A stretch of 64,000 nucleotides of DNA from Bolinopsis microptera (lineage: Eukaryota > Ctenophora > Tentaculata > Lobata > Bolinopsidae): contig NC_087084.1 in NCBI RefSeq assembly GCF_026151205.1, positions 7,737,394 through 7,801,393 of the forward strand, given 5' to 3'. Positions 48,601 through 60,000 of this stretch are shown here, piece after piece (within the stretch, counting starts at the first letter, position 1; each line of letters opens with the position of its first letter). The notes beneath the pieces were generated by a model. The model saw only the letters and a program-made list of their open reading frames with translations, searched no databases and had not been told where the DNA came from. The translations under genes were made by a program, and so were the position numbers.

Positions 48601-49221
48601 TACTTGAATAAGAGTTACAATACATTCGAATATACTGAACATTCGTTGTTTGCATAGAGGTCCGACGGGAAGTTTGCTATTTTAGCTGTTTTAACTGCCA
48701 GAGTTATTTGACGATATTCGTTTCGGAATTTAGATTTATCAGAAGTCAACTTTTTAATTTTCAGCTTCAATACTTCAATGACTTTTAAACAGGCAAGATT
48801 AATGACTTAATGATTAACAGCTCATGTCACATAATAAATAACTCAAAAATAATAAATAACTCAAAAAACCATTCTAACAGGAGCTAGTTTACAAGTGAAC
48901 AAGATCCTAGCAATCCCCCTGGCACTGATAATGGTACGGATGTGGGGTACTGTCATGAGACTGACCTGCTACTGTGGTCACCCCAATTCAAAAATCTGTA
49001 CCAGCAAACTGTTCATCTTCATCGAAAACTTTTTCGACCCCCTTCAAGGCTTCGTGAACTGTGTTCTGTACAAGTTGTCCCTGGGTGAAACGTGCCGGTG
49101 CAAATGTCCGTCAGTGTTGGGAGATAGGGGACGGTTAGTGAGAGAGAGGCCACCTAATAACTCTTATCAACCTGTTACAGTGTGGGTCTCTCCGAGTAAC
49201 TCCATGAGCAGTGACTATTGA
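42621..49221 (+). CDS. GPR157-like / cAMP-receptor-like 7TM receptor 2, nine exons
   Basis: Paralogue of receptor 1, 374 residues. Exons: 42621-42676, 43293-43423, 43991-44051, 44351-44496, 45071-45172, 47648-47715, 48024-48120, 48425-48547 (or -48529), 48881-49221; phases agree throughout. Exon 1 (with an NMT glycosylation site) was chosen because its phase-2 end joins exon 2 in frame. TM1 is IGSLLGTIGAVIVMY, TM2 starts at ISIAD, TM3 follows CKIQSFLITT, then SQHMFLLV; the second extracellular loop has TWCWIK and CAASFWDGKAFE; TM6 reads PLALIMVRMWGT and TM7 QGFVNCVLYKL. The two receptors match residue by residue in these segments. Intron 4 carries a MITE, intron 5 a LINE fragment inside GTAACC repeats. 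Introns 2 and 6 carry multiplied splice junctions. Confidence 0.87.
42717..43205. repeat. 11-bp minisatellite (GAGTGTTACCT)n in receptor 2 intron 1
   Basis: About 44 copies of an 11-bp motif, with the variants GAGTGTTACCA and GAATATTATCT interspersed. Confidence 0.94.
43411..43668. repeat. 69-bp unit repeated four times, containing the exon 2 donor of receptor 2
   Basis: The junction AATCGCAG/gtctgact occurs at 43424, 43493, 43562 and 43631 (donor base positions), exactly 69 bp apart. Each extra unit also contains ttatccag directly before CTTTGCAATCGCAG, so it carries an acceptor-like and a donor-like site around 14 nt. Confidence 0.92.
44532..44696. mobile_element. hAT-type MITE, copy 3, with 8-bp target duplication
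   Basis: Element 44540-44688 (149 bp) with the same termini as the other copies, flanked by ctttggtt at 44532-44539 and 44689-44696. It lies 43 bp after the exon 4 donor of receptor 2. Confidence 0.93.
45185..45836. repeat. GTAACC-family array in receptor 2 intron 5 (left part)
   Basis: Mixed 10- and 19-bp units (GTAACCAGCTA, GTAACCTG/GTAACCTA), starting about 13 bp after the donor of exon 5. It is continued at 47105-47190 beyond the inserted LINE. Confidence 0.93.
45838..47109 (-). mobile_element. RTE-like LINE fragment, 5'-truncated, inserted in the GTAACC array
   Basis: Reverse transcriptase read leftwards: PVAAKVFNKLILNRI near 47095, then RRGRSTLPQILALRRILEE, FVDFSKAFDSINRD (46920), GVLQGDTLAPFLF, the catalytic FDFADDLALTAD (about 46590-46620), YLGSYI, LLYGSETWTL, and an RTE-type C-terminus (RDTGL..EDLRTVMCDRTIWRRRVE) ending near 45845. 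The frame changes near 47040 and again near 46000, so the copy is dead. It has no endonuclease part. Both ends abut GTAACC repeat units, so it jumped into the array after the array had formed. It lies antisense in intron 5 of receptor 2. Confidence 0.9.
47105..47190. repeat. GTAACC-family array in receptor 2 intron 5 (right part)
   Basis: About four units directly after the LINE fragment; the continuation of the array at 45185-45836. Confidence 0.85.
47684..47827. repeat. Exon 6 end plus donor duplicated around a GTAACC array
   Basis: The last 32 nt of exon 6 (47684-47715, ending CTGGATAAAG) recur at 47796-47827, again followed by gt. Between the two copies lie about 75 bp of GTAACC units that begin at the first donor (gttagtaacc). 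Confidence 0.92.
47950..48040. repeat. Exon 7 acceptor triplicated (34-bp unit)
   Basis: The boundary attag/GTAAACAACAAGA occurs at 47956, 47990 and 48024, spaced 34 bp. The last is the one used in the gene model because it continues into TIHSPNFLE. Confidence 0.9.
48157..48262. repeat. 11-bp minisatellite (GTGACGACATA)n, about nine copies
   Basis: Pure 11-bp repeat in receptor 2 intron 7. The apparent minus-strand ORF over it is a repeat artefact. Confidence 0.93.
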
Positions 49222-49580
49222 GTGGTTAGTAACTCCATGAGCAGTGACTATTGAGTGGTTACTCTGGTTAGTAACTGCAAATCAGTGACTATTGAGTGGT
49301 TAGTGACTGCAAATGAGTGATTATTTAGTAGTGGTTACTATTACTGACTGCAAATCAGTGATTATTTAGTAGTGATTACTATTAGTGACTGCAAATCAGT
49401 GATTATTTAGTAGTGATTACTATTAGTGACTGCAAATCAGTGATTATTTAGTAGTGATTACTATTAGTGACTGCAAATCAGTGATTATTTAGTAGTGGTT
49501 ACTATTAATGACTGCAAATCAGTGATTATTTAGTAATGATTACTATTAGTGACTGCAAATCAGTGATTATTTAGTAGTGT
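49195..49580. repeat. Array grown from the stop-codon region of receptor 2 (41-bp units)
   Basis: The last 27 coding bases with the TGA (AGTAACTCCATGAGCAGTGA...) are repeated once exactly (33-bp step). They then change into ACTGCAAATCAGTGATTATT-type units of 41 bp (e.g. at 49346, 49387, 49428), about seven in all. Confidence 0.9.
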
Positions 49581-49995
49581 TTAAAGTATTAAGTAGAGTG
49601 TCTGGTGTTATGATAGTTACCAACCCAGATTAATACTGGCTAACTTTATTGTCACATTATTGTCACATTATTTTCATATTAGGTATAACTTCGGGGAGTC
49701 ACAGAACTGTGAGATCACTTATGTTGCCAAAAAACTGTAATTTTGTTTTATGTTGATGTTTTGGATGAATATTTTTAGACCCGACTTTTTTCATATAATA
49801 TTGCAAATTCATGTGCAGATTGTTTTCAAATTTCTAATCAGTACTTTTTAAGGTTTCTTCGTTACTTGTTATATTTGTAAATTGAAAATTTCGGCAACAA
49901 TTAAATACAATTTAAACGATTTCAGAAGACAAATAACTCCATAAAAACAAAAACAATCAACAAACGAAAACACTGCTGTCCCCCACTCTTTACAT
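49581..49995. other. Spacer between convergent genes
   Basis: Between receptor 2 (plus) and the WD gene (minus). It contains TTTATT near 49643, which reads AATAAA on the minus strand and may be the WD gene's polyadenylation signal. Confidence 0.5.
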
Positions 49996-52900
49996 TCAGA
50001 CTCGTCTAGGTATGGGCGTGTTATTGCACACGATATGACTCCCACCCGAATTAAGAGTAGATTTAACAACAGGACCCCTAATCAGGCTCATCTCCTCCTT
50101 CAGTTCCTTCTTCAGATAAGACGAAAGTGTCTTCAGCAGGTAATCACCTGATCCTACCCTGGTGTGGGGTACTACAGGGTGTCGTCTTATTTTGGGTAAG
50201 TGTGGCACTGTGCTAGAGGCTAGAGCAATCGGTTTGGTTTTAACCGCAGCGGAAGGTGGAGGGGGTCGTTGAAGTTTGGGTAGTTTGGTCTGTTCTACGG
50301 TTGGAGCGTCAATAGACCTGGTTGTCCAGTCGACTTTGAGCATGCCGAACTGAGTGTTGCCATCGCAGTTTGTTGTGTGAGCGTTGAGGGTAGATGGCAT
50401 TGGTTCAATGAGGATATTTTTATTTTGAAATGAGGAAACAGAGCGGGAGAAGGTGATGGTTTTAACGAGACGCTGTCCCTTGATCTGGTTGATCGTGGGG
50501 AGCAGTGGAACAGATTGAGTGATATCAAACACTAACTTATCCTCGCTCTGGTAACCCAGATCTGATCTCAAGCTCTCCTCGCTGGGTAGACTCCTGTGCT
50601 TCCCCCACTCCTCCCCGATCTCCCTAGCTCTCTTCTCGTTAGCCTCGGTCACCTGATAATCAGTAACAGCGGCCCTCAGCCGGTCTACTCTGCTCTTCCT
50701 GGAGCAGGGTTTAGCGATCATACCCCTGGACCTGCACTGGGTCGCTAGGCTCGACCTGATACCATCAAGTGGCAGCTTGGTTGCTTCCTCCTTCATCATG
50801 ATGTGGCCGTTAGCCAAGAGCTGACCCAAATAGGACCCGCTCCTATCGAATATATCACCACATGTTGTGATTATTGTATCTTTGTTTTTAAACTTCCCTA
50901 ATACTTCTCCTTTCTCGTCTCTTACTTCTCTGTTCACGTACACATCGTCTATTGATACACCACTGTCAGCCTTTGTTTCGTAGGCGTCGAACTTTTGTAC
51001 GCACGTACTAAGCCTCTCGCCGTACTCCATGATATTACCAATGTTTATACCTGTAGGGGGATGATGAGGGAAGGGTTGGAGACAACACGTGAAACATATG
51101 ATATAATAATAAATTGAAGTTGTGTAACACTACTATTAAGATAAAACTTGCACTTAGCAGTGTTTCTAAACATCTCAGAAATTTACTTAAATAATATTGA
51201 TATATTATATAGGATATTGATTCTGATGGTAGAGATGATTAACACATTAGTAAAACGATATTAACCAAATAAATGTATTTTGATTTGTTTCTACCTGAAG
51301 AGTCGAATATTCTTCCAGAAAGGTGTATCATGGTATTATCAGGACCGACATGGCCCCAATACACATTCTGCTTATTAAATATCTCTCCGTTTACGTACAT
51401 TCTGTTCCCATCCGGACACATTTTCCCAGCATACAACCCTTCGCAAGTAAACAAAATCCCATCTTTGCTGATAAACTCCCCTTCCTTGGTCAATGTGCCC
51501 AGATTCTCCCCTTTCTGGTTCTTTATCCTGCCCTGGTTGTCACAGTTAGCAACATTTCTAACCAGATCCATCCCTTGCTTCACCACATAACGGTCTATAA
51601 CAAGGTTCATGTTATCTGGGATGGACACATCTCCGTTAGGAAGGAGGGACCCCACCATTCTGCGGTTAGGATCATAAAACTGGTCATCATCCTTCTGGAA
51701 CCACAACATGAGGTCGTTAGTGGAGTTGTAAAGCTTACCCCTGTCCCTGAGTTCACCTATCATCTGACCCCTCTCCTTCACTTCTTCACCTGTGCAGTTC
51801 ATGATTCTCCTTTTTATGTCTATAGAGGGAATGCTGACCAGAGCATCTTCCTCGGATTCAGGGTAACCACCAGACATGTTCATATCCAGATCAAATGTGG
51901 AGTCCTGACCGAATGTAGATAAGCTCCCTGATTTGCTCTTGTAGTCCTCCGCGATATCAGCCAAGGAGCCCGGGGGAGTTTGAGTTGTTTTCGGTGTGTT
52001 CTGTCGGAGGAGATCTCGAGATGTCTTTTTTTGAGATGAGCTTGATTTGGAGGATTTTCGTTGATTTTGTAGGTTGTGCTTGCTAATCTTGGTAGGCTGC
52101 TGTTTACTAACATTTGAAGGATTCACTTGTATCTCGAATTCTGATACTATCTGTATCTCCTCAGATACCTTGCTGGATAAGCTCGGTTCTGGATTTTCAA
52201 CTTTGTTCCTCCAGTATTGAATGTTAAGTATCTTTCCACCTGATACTATTTCGATATCGTCTGGGCCCGACGAGCTATCCATTATTTGTAACCCGATCAA
52301 CAGTTCTCTAAGCTCCTCTTTGGTGTTTATGTCTGCATATTCGGACAGTTCCTTGAATGCCTTGTCCTTGATCTCGTCGTCCTCGTGAACCAAGAATGGC
52401 AGGATGTCCATGAGTACTTCTTTTGTCTCCGGACTATTCTTTACATGAGATTCTTTGTTTTTCCTATGGACCTTAATTATGGAAGACAGAATGTTGAACT
52501 TTTGAAAGTCACTGATTTTGCATTCCATGAGACTTTTGAGTAACTCTGTGTAGTGGGTGGCATCGATTTTACCTGATTCATACAGTTTCAACGCTACTTC
52601 CTCTGTGGTTTTAACTTCCTCAATACTAAGTTGAGGCTTATTTTCCACGTTTAGGAACTCGTCAAGGTTTTTGATAAAAAGGAAATGTTCAGATTCAGTT
52701 TTTATTCGATCAACCCATCGCGAAAGTGAAACAAGCCGTTCTTTTGGGTCCGACTTAGTTTTTATTTCTTTCAAGCGTTCTTTAAATGGAAGTGCAACTT
52801 GTTCCTTGCTCTCCGTCTCGGGCAATGAAGTGATGGTTACAGTGGGTTTCAGTATTATATTCTCTGACTCTGAAGACAATACGCCCGATTTGGAATTCGC

Positions 52901-54040
52901 AACTGATGAAATGGCTTTCATCGCATCAGTTCTCGACTTCCTTTCAGCAATCATGCCTTTTTTCTTTAAACCGTCTCCTTCAAATCTGGACTCTCTTCGC
53001 TTTTTGGGTTTACTGATCATTGATTTTCTAACCTTGGACATTTTCCTGTTAGCGATCGACATTTTTCTTTTCTTAGCTGGTACAGATAACTTGGCTTCGC
53101 TTATAGACTCAACCGCCTCCTCGGTGTTAGCATCAGACAGCTCTGTTAGAGACGATGCCACAGTAAGTGCACTTATCTGTTCAAATGAAATGGATTTTTG
53201 ACTAGGAGCAGCATTCGATCGTGGGACTCTTTCCGAATAAGAGTACGACGGTGCTTCACTTAACGCCATCCCCGCAAAAGTTGAGCGTTTCTCTTTGACT
53301 GATTGTTTGGAGTTGTTGATAACATCAATAAGATGAGAGGAAGGGATGGGTGAAGTAGATGCCATAGTGGTCTCTGAGGGCGTGCTTCCGGTCGTTGACA
53401 TGAACAATGCTGAGAAACCGTCCCCCATTCGGGGTGATGGGGAAACGAGGCCAGTCTTCGAATCTTGTGTAACGATGATATCCATAATAGATTCTTTTTC
53501 CTCTTCCACAATCGGGTGGATGCTAAACTTTGAGGGAATTGAAAGGATAGCAAACGAGTCTGTGGCTTCTGTAACTGGAGGTTGAGGACGAAGGATACTG
53601 TGCTTATTGAATAGAAGCTGAAATTCTAAAAGGTGGGTGAACATGATGCGTGCTACTGAGTTAGGGATGAAGCCATCAGGGGCACATGGAAAGGAATTGT
53701 CTATGATTGAAAACTCCGACCACTTCCTATCACACTTAGCAACTTCCAGCGCAGTTTCCTCAGTAAGTGCAACCTCCTCAACGGCATCAAGTGCAGCTTT
53801 CTGCAACTTATCTGTATTTTCTGTAGGGGTATTCTCCCTGTTTTGGTCTTGAGTTGACTTCTCACTAGACTTGTTACTCCGGGAACTACCACCACTGCTG
53901 GCACCACCTCCTCCACCTCCTCCAGCACCACGCCTCCCGTCCTCTCCTCTCCTCCTCCCTCCCCTAGAACTATCATCATCCCTTGGAGGATCCCTCTTTC
54001 TCCTAGAATATCTCCCATCTCCTCTCTCCAACCGGCTCAT
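49996..54040 (-). CDS. C-terminal half of the WD-repeat gene: low-complexity head, helical middle, glycine-loop repeats
   Basis: Two exons, 51295-54040 and 49996-51050 (joined in phase 1; donor gtagaa, acceptor ctacag), giving 1266 residues from the ATG at 54040. The start is Arg/Gly/Ser-rich. Residues around 420-600 are helical and resemble an armadillo/HEAT-like region (ILPFLVHEDDEIKDKAFKEL). From about 740 onward short units with a repeated G..LG.....G pattern recur (KNQKGENLGTLTKEGEFI, YAGKMCPDGNRMYVNGEIF, DRSGSYLGQLLANGHIMM), like beta-hairpin repeats seen in long ciliary WD proteins; this comparison is from memory. Its ATG overlaps the TGA of the WD40 half in the order ATGA, so the two halves are in different frames. 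Most likely they form one protein of about 2000 residues, as in WDR87/WDR97-type proteins. Confidence 0.83.
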
Positions 54041-57000
54041 CTTCTCTTACGTCTAGTGTTTAGAGACACTGGAACCTCCTCCGGCTCGTCGCACGTGCAG
54101 GATGACGGAACTGCTTTCAGGCTCTCCACGGTTCCGTCAAACTCCCCTTCAAGGTTCAGGAGTCGCTGGATGTACTGCGGAGGAAGGTATTTTGATACGG
54201 GGATCACAGTGAGGTTTGTGTTGTTGGAACAGAAGATGGCTCCGAAGTCGGTGGCAAAACATACGCCGTACACGGGGGTGCTGAACAGAATTTCTCCTGA
54301 GGAAACGGAAGTTTAGCTGTTTTACTAAAATTGGGATGGAATTTTTCAAATTGTGGTTTGCAATTTGATCTCCAAAACATATCATACAGCCTGCCCAAAA
54401 ATAACATACGATTTATAAATGACTTACTTAGAAGGACGTTCTTGTTGTCCCACAGTTTCATGAAGTAGTCCTCCGCGGCAACAGTGACAAATACCTCCAG
54501 TGTTGACAAAGCGTCCATATCTGTTACACTTTTAGTGTGTGAGTCTGACGGGGACTGCTTGTAAATCTGATGGAAGATGATGGTTGTTTTTTAGAGTGAA
54601 GATTTTTTAAATAGTAGTTCTTAGTATGAACATTGAAGGAAATAAAAATCGGAGGCCCGCTGGCCGCTAACAACTAAGAAATGACAAATTCTCAAGCACC
54701 AGATGGTCACCAATCCCCCCACCCCAACACCAGATGATCACCCATCCCCTCCCCCTCCTCCCCTCCCCCTCCCCCCCCCCCCCCCCCACCACCAGATGAT
54801 CCTCCCCACCAGATGATCCTCCCCCCCCAGCAGATGATCCTCCCCATCTCACTAACCTCAACATAAGGTTCGCATATTGAGGTTGTGGGTTCCATTAATG
54901 TGCTGTGTAGACTGTCTTTCTCCAAAATACTGAACAAGGGAGAAGATTTTATTTGTTTTGTTTCCAAATGTCTAAATTAATGAATAATAAGGTCTTACAT
55001 GCGGCTGTCCTGCCAGTAGTTAAGCGATGCAACTTTCATAGCCACCTTGCCAACAGTACAATTTCAGAAACATGGTACCATGGTTACCTGGGGAACTTGA
55101 CGAGGGAGACCTGCTTACTGAAGGATATCATGAGATACACATCCGTAATGAGGAACAGGGAGATGGGGCTTGTAAGGGTCAACACGTGCCGCAGGTTGAC
55201 TGACAGATTGTTGTCTGAAATTAATCTGAATAAAGCTTAGTTATAGAGACATGTTTATCGAGGAGAGATTTAAAATGAAATCAAACACCAAATATTCCTG
55301 GAGGACACCTCCATATTCATCTTTAGTTAAGACAGACAGGTTGATTATCTGGAATCAGTTATCCAGTGGTTACTAGCTAGATTAAGTCGCCAGTGACTGA
55401 AGTTTTAAAAAAAAGATAAACCTGTAGATATAGAGAGTATATAAACGGATATATAACTAGGGTTATCTCCAGTCAGGATAGCTACTGTACACTTTTTACT
55501 TCCTTCCCCCGCGCTAGAGGCCTCCTGGTAAACAATTGGTTAATTAAATAAGAATTAATTGATAATTAATTAATTAATCTAACTTGCTGTGTAGGAAGTG
55601 CAGTAAGCATGTAATCACTGACTGGTTTGTTAGTATGAATTCTGTCTCTTGCCTCATCTTAAATTGTATATCATTCCGAATAACACAATTTTCTATAAAA
55701 ACGGAATAATTCAAACTAACCATATCCTTCACCATGCCTCGCTCTATATTAACAGGCTGTGGTAAATGTAACCAATCAGGCCCGTCCGTTACAATCAGCT
55801 GACCCTCTGCTGTTCCAACCAGCACCAGACTTAACATTGTCTCCGTACGGGTTTTAGAGCGCTTAGCGGTGGGCAGCCAGTAGGGTATGCCAAGGTATGC
55901 CTGTAAAACTACCAGCGTGAAATGTCTGAATTCAGTAACCTAGTGACCAGCTAGTAACCTAGAGACCAGCTAGTAACCTAGTAACCAGCTAGTTACTAGC
56001 GGTGGGCAGCCAGTAAGGTATGCCAAGGTATGCCTGTAAAACTACCAGCGTGAAATGTCTGAATTCAGTAACCTAGTGACCAGCTAGTAACTTAGTGACC
56101 AGCTAGTAACCTAGTAACCAGCTAGTAACCTAGTGACAAGCTAGTAACCTAGTAACCAGCTAGTAACTAGCGGTGGAGAGCCAGTAGGGTATGCCAAGGT
56201 ATGCCTGTAAAACTACCAGCGTGAAAATTTCTGAATTTAATATTAATAATGAATAATGAATAACACGTTTCGACATTGAAAATATACCCGAATAAAGATA
56301 CGTTTAAGTCATTCAAGCGAGACTTAGTATGGAAATATCAAAATTTTGGAGTTTATATCAGAGCAGAAGTATCAGGAATATCATCAAAAGTTTTAAAAAT
56401 CAAATTTTATAAACATTTTATAAATATTAAATATTTTATTACTCTGACCTCGCATATTGCGTTGACTTTTTGTCCTTCTGTTTTGAACAACGTTTTCAAT
56501 TCAGCAGGATGAGTTTCACAATTATATCCCTCCACATGGCCTGCCTCTGGATCTAAATATTTTTGTGGGTGTTAAATCTGAAGATCAATATACTTAAAGA
56601 CGTTTGGGGTTCAAAAAGGGTTCAAAAAGGTTTAAAATTTGGGGAAACTTTGAATAGGCGCGTTACAAGGAATTAATATGATGGTCCACCTCAGAACAAA
56701 CAATTTGAACATTAAATCCAAAATGTGTAATTAATTAATTGATTAATTAATTAACGGGTAATTAAACCTTATTTAGGTTGGCTTTTATATAATATTATAA
56801 ATAGCTAAAAGGAAAGCAAAAGACCCCAAATTACCTAAAATGAAGGTCATGTTGCGACTGCTACTGTAAGCTGAGTACTTCAGATTGAAATTAGCCGTGT
56901 TGGTACTGCGGATAAATGAATAAATAATTATTTAGTCAACTTAAGCTAACAAATAATAATAATAATAAATTTAATAACAACACTTTTAAGATAAAACTTA

Positions 57001-60000
57001 TACTCAGCAGTGTTTAATCTAAACATCCCAGAAAAGTACTTGAATAAAATGAGGGAATGTAAGTCTGTTAGAAGTTATAAAAGACCACTGGCAAATTATT
57101 TCTCTAAAAATCCTACTCATGCTAGACTTATCTTAACCAAGATTAGACGACTTCGTATCGTACACATAAATTCTTTAAAGAAATCGCACACTTTTTACTG
57201 GTTTTTACAGTTATCAGAAGTTGGCATTTCACAATTCACATGACCAAAATACAAAACAGTTTTTGCTCATAACTTCTCAGCTGGGGAAGCAGTTTTACCC
57301 TATAATTATATATATAGTAATATAGTATATAATATAGTAATGCTCCTAGCAACAGCTAGTAGAGCCCTTTTGCTAAAAGAGAAAAAAACACAGTTGTAAT
57401 CATATAATTATAGGCATATATCACAATTTTGTAAGCCGTGATTATTTGTAGTATTACTATTATTGATGAAGATAAGTTAAATTCTATGTTATAGATTTGT
57501 TATCTTAGCAATTGATAGAATAATTCTTCTGGAAGCCAGCATAGGTGTGACTCATCCTCCGATGTGTAACCAATCCTCCAGTTAGGATCGGAGCAAGGGG
57601 GCGTTTCTCGGGAGGTCTAGACTTGGTTTGTAGCAAGCTGCGTGGTATGTTAATAAGGGCATATTAATATGCGAGCAGGGTTGACCACGCATAAAGTTGG
57701 TAGAGTTTTGATAAGGCTCAAAAACTGGATTAATAGAGTAACACCTGGGTAACACCTAAGTAACACCTGGGTAACACCTAAGTAACACCTGGGTATCAGG
57801 AACCTTCTCGAAGGGAGGGGCGGTAGGTAGAACCATGAACTGAACATTATATAAGGTCCGGTGGAAAGGTCAAAAAGGTCAGATTGAGTTTGCCCTATTC
57901 GATAGAGGGTCATTGATGACTGACCAGAATTGACCAGGACCAGTTACGGTTGGATCCTGGTAATGGTGAGCACGGATGGTATGGTGAGCACGGATTGGGG
58001 CATGTCGTTATAGGGAGAATCAGCGATGGTTGATTTGGGTCATCTAGATTAGATTAGGATACAGGGAGAGTCAACGATGGTTGATTCGGTTAGATCCTAG
58101 ATACCTAGGATGGGGCTTGTGGTTACAGGGACATCAACAATGGTTGATTCAGGTCATGTAGATTATGTTAAGGATAAGTTAGGGGCGTTTTTAGGCGATA
58201 TAAGTCTGATTGATTAGGATTTGAAGTAAGAGTTTGGTGTATTAGTCATTATATTATTATATACTATATAGTATAATAAATCTTGGGCGATATAAGTCTG
58301 TTTAATTAGGATTTAAAGTATGAATTTTTCGAATTAGTCATTGTGCTGTTTTATAGTTTAATATCTTGTAACCATCGTTATTGCTTTCGTTTTCGTTGTT
58401 CGTAACCTAAATTACTACAAATAATCTAATGATCTGAAGCAAGTGATGACTGCTTACAATTTTATCAGGTAAATGTGGTTCTCGTCTGACCTCACAATTT
58501 ATTGCAACACACAATTATTTGTGGTTATTTAACTACTATTTGCAATGGAATATTCATCAAACTGAGAGGGCTATTTATTTTGATTTTAGTACATTTTATG
58601 ATGAAGACAGCTGTTATCATTTACTGAACATGACTATTTCTTCTGATTTCAATATATTTTATGATTAGGGCACCGGCAGCTGCTATTTTGTAATCAACAG
58701 TGGCTATTTTTCCTGATTATAGAATATTTATAGTGAGGACAGAATCAAAACAACAAACATGCTCATGAGAGGGCTTTTTATTTTGATTTTAGTACATTTT
58801 ATGATGAAGGCAGCGTTGTCATTTACAGAACATGACTAAATCTTCTGATTTTAATATATTTTATGATTAGGGCACTGGCAGCTGCTATTTTGTAATCAAC
58901 AGTGGCTATTTGTCCTGATTATAGAATATTTTATAGTGAGGACAGAATCAAAACAATATGTTCATGAGAGGGCTTTTTCTTTTGATTTTAGTACGTCATG
59001 TACTATGATGAAGGCAGCTGTTATCATTTACAGAACATGACTAAATCTTCTGATTTCAATATATTTTATGATTAGGGCACTGGCAGCTGCTATTTTTACT
59101 CAACCGTGACTATTTGTCCTGATTATAGAATATTTTATAGTGAGGATAGAATCGAAACAACTCATTTTCTTTAATTACCGAATCCATTTCTTGTCCGTAA
59201 CTGAAGTAATTATATAATTCTTAATCCATTTGCAAGAAATCTTTGTCGACATAGCGGGGGTATCGGAGCATTCGTTTCGCCATTGCTCCAGAAGATAATT
59301 TACCCATTTTACCGAACGTCTTTGTCATTGTGTAAAGAACTCAAAATATAAGGATCTCTAAATAATAAGGATCTAAATATAAGGATCTCTAAATAATAAA
59401 AAGTTGATGCTTAATTTTCTTCACAATTAATATTTTAATTGCGGTTATGTTTCACCTATCCAGAAGTCTGTATCATGATACAGCAAAAAGCGAAATTTGC
59501 CATGGCGTCAGGCCAGAAATAGTTTTCGTTGACTTGAGCTTTATATAAAAGTAAAGTTTTAGCAGGAACCCATTTAAATCTAAAGCGGTGTCAAGAAACA
59601 ACGATACTTATTTATTTAGTGATTTTGACATATTTTTCTTGGTACATTTTTCATTTCTTCATACTGGTCAAAAGACCGTGGTCATAAAAGCATTCGACCC
59701 AGCCGAAAAAGTTTCAACAGTATTATATCAGATATCTCTCACGGTTTTCGCGGAAAAATCGTGTTAAAGTTATTGTCATTGTGTCAGTCTCGCTTTATAT
59801 ATAATAAGGTTTAATTTACATTTATTTAATTTACTGAGTAATCGTAACTAGAGAATACAGTTGTGACAATATCTCCACCCTTAACATTAAGTAGACGCAC
59901 CTAGAGAATATAGTTGTGACAATATCTCCACCCTTAACATTAAGTAGACGCACCTAGAGAATATAGTTGTGACAATATCTCCACCCTTAACATTAAGTAG

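Noticed and set aside
59221-59328. 35-codon minus-strand ORF, basic
   Set aside because: Within the length expected by chance; phase does not fit the WD gene.
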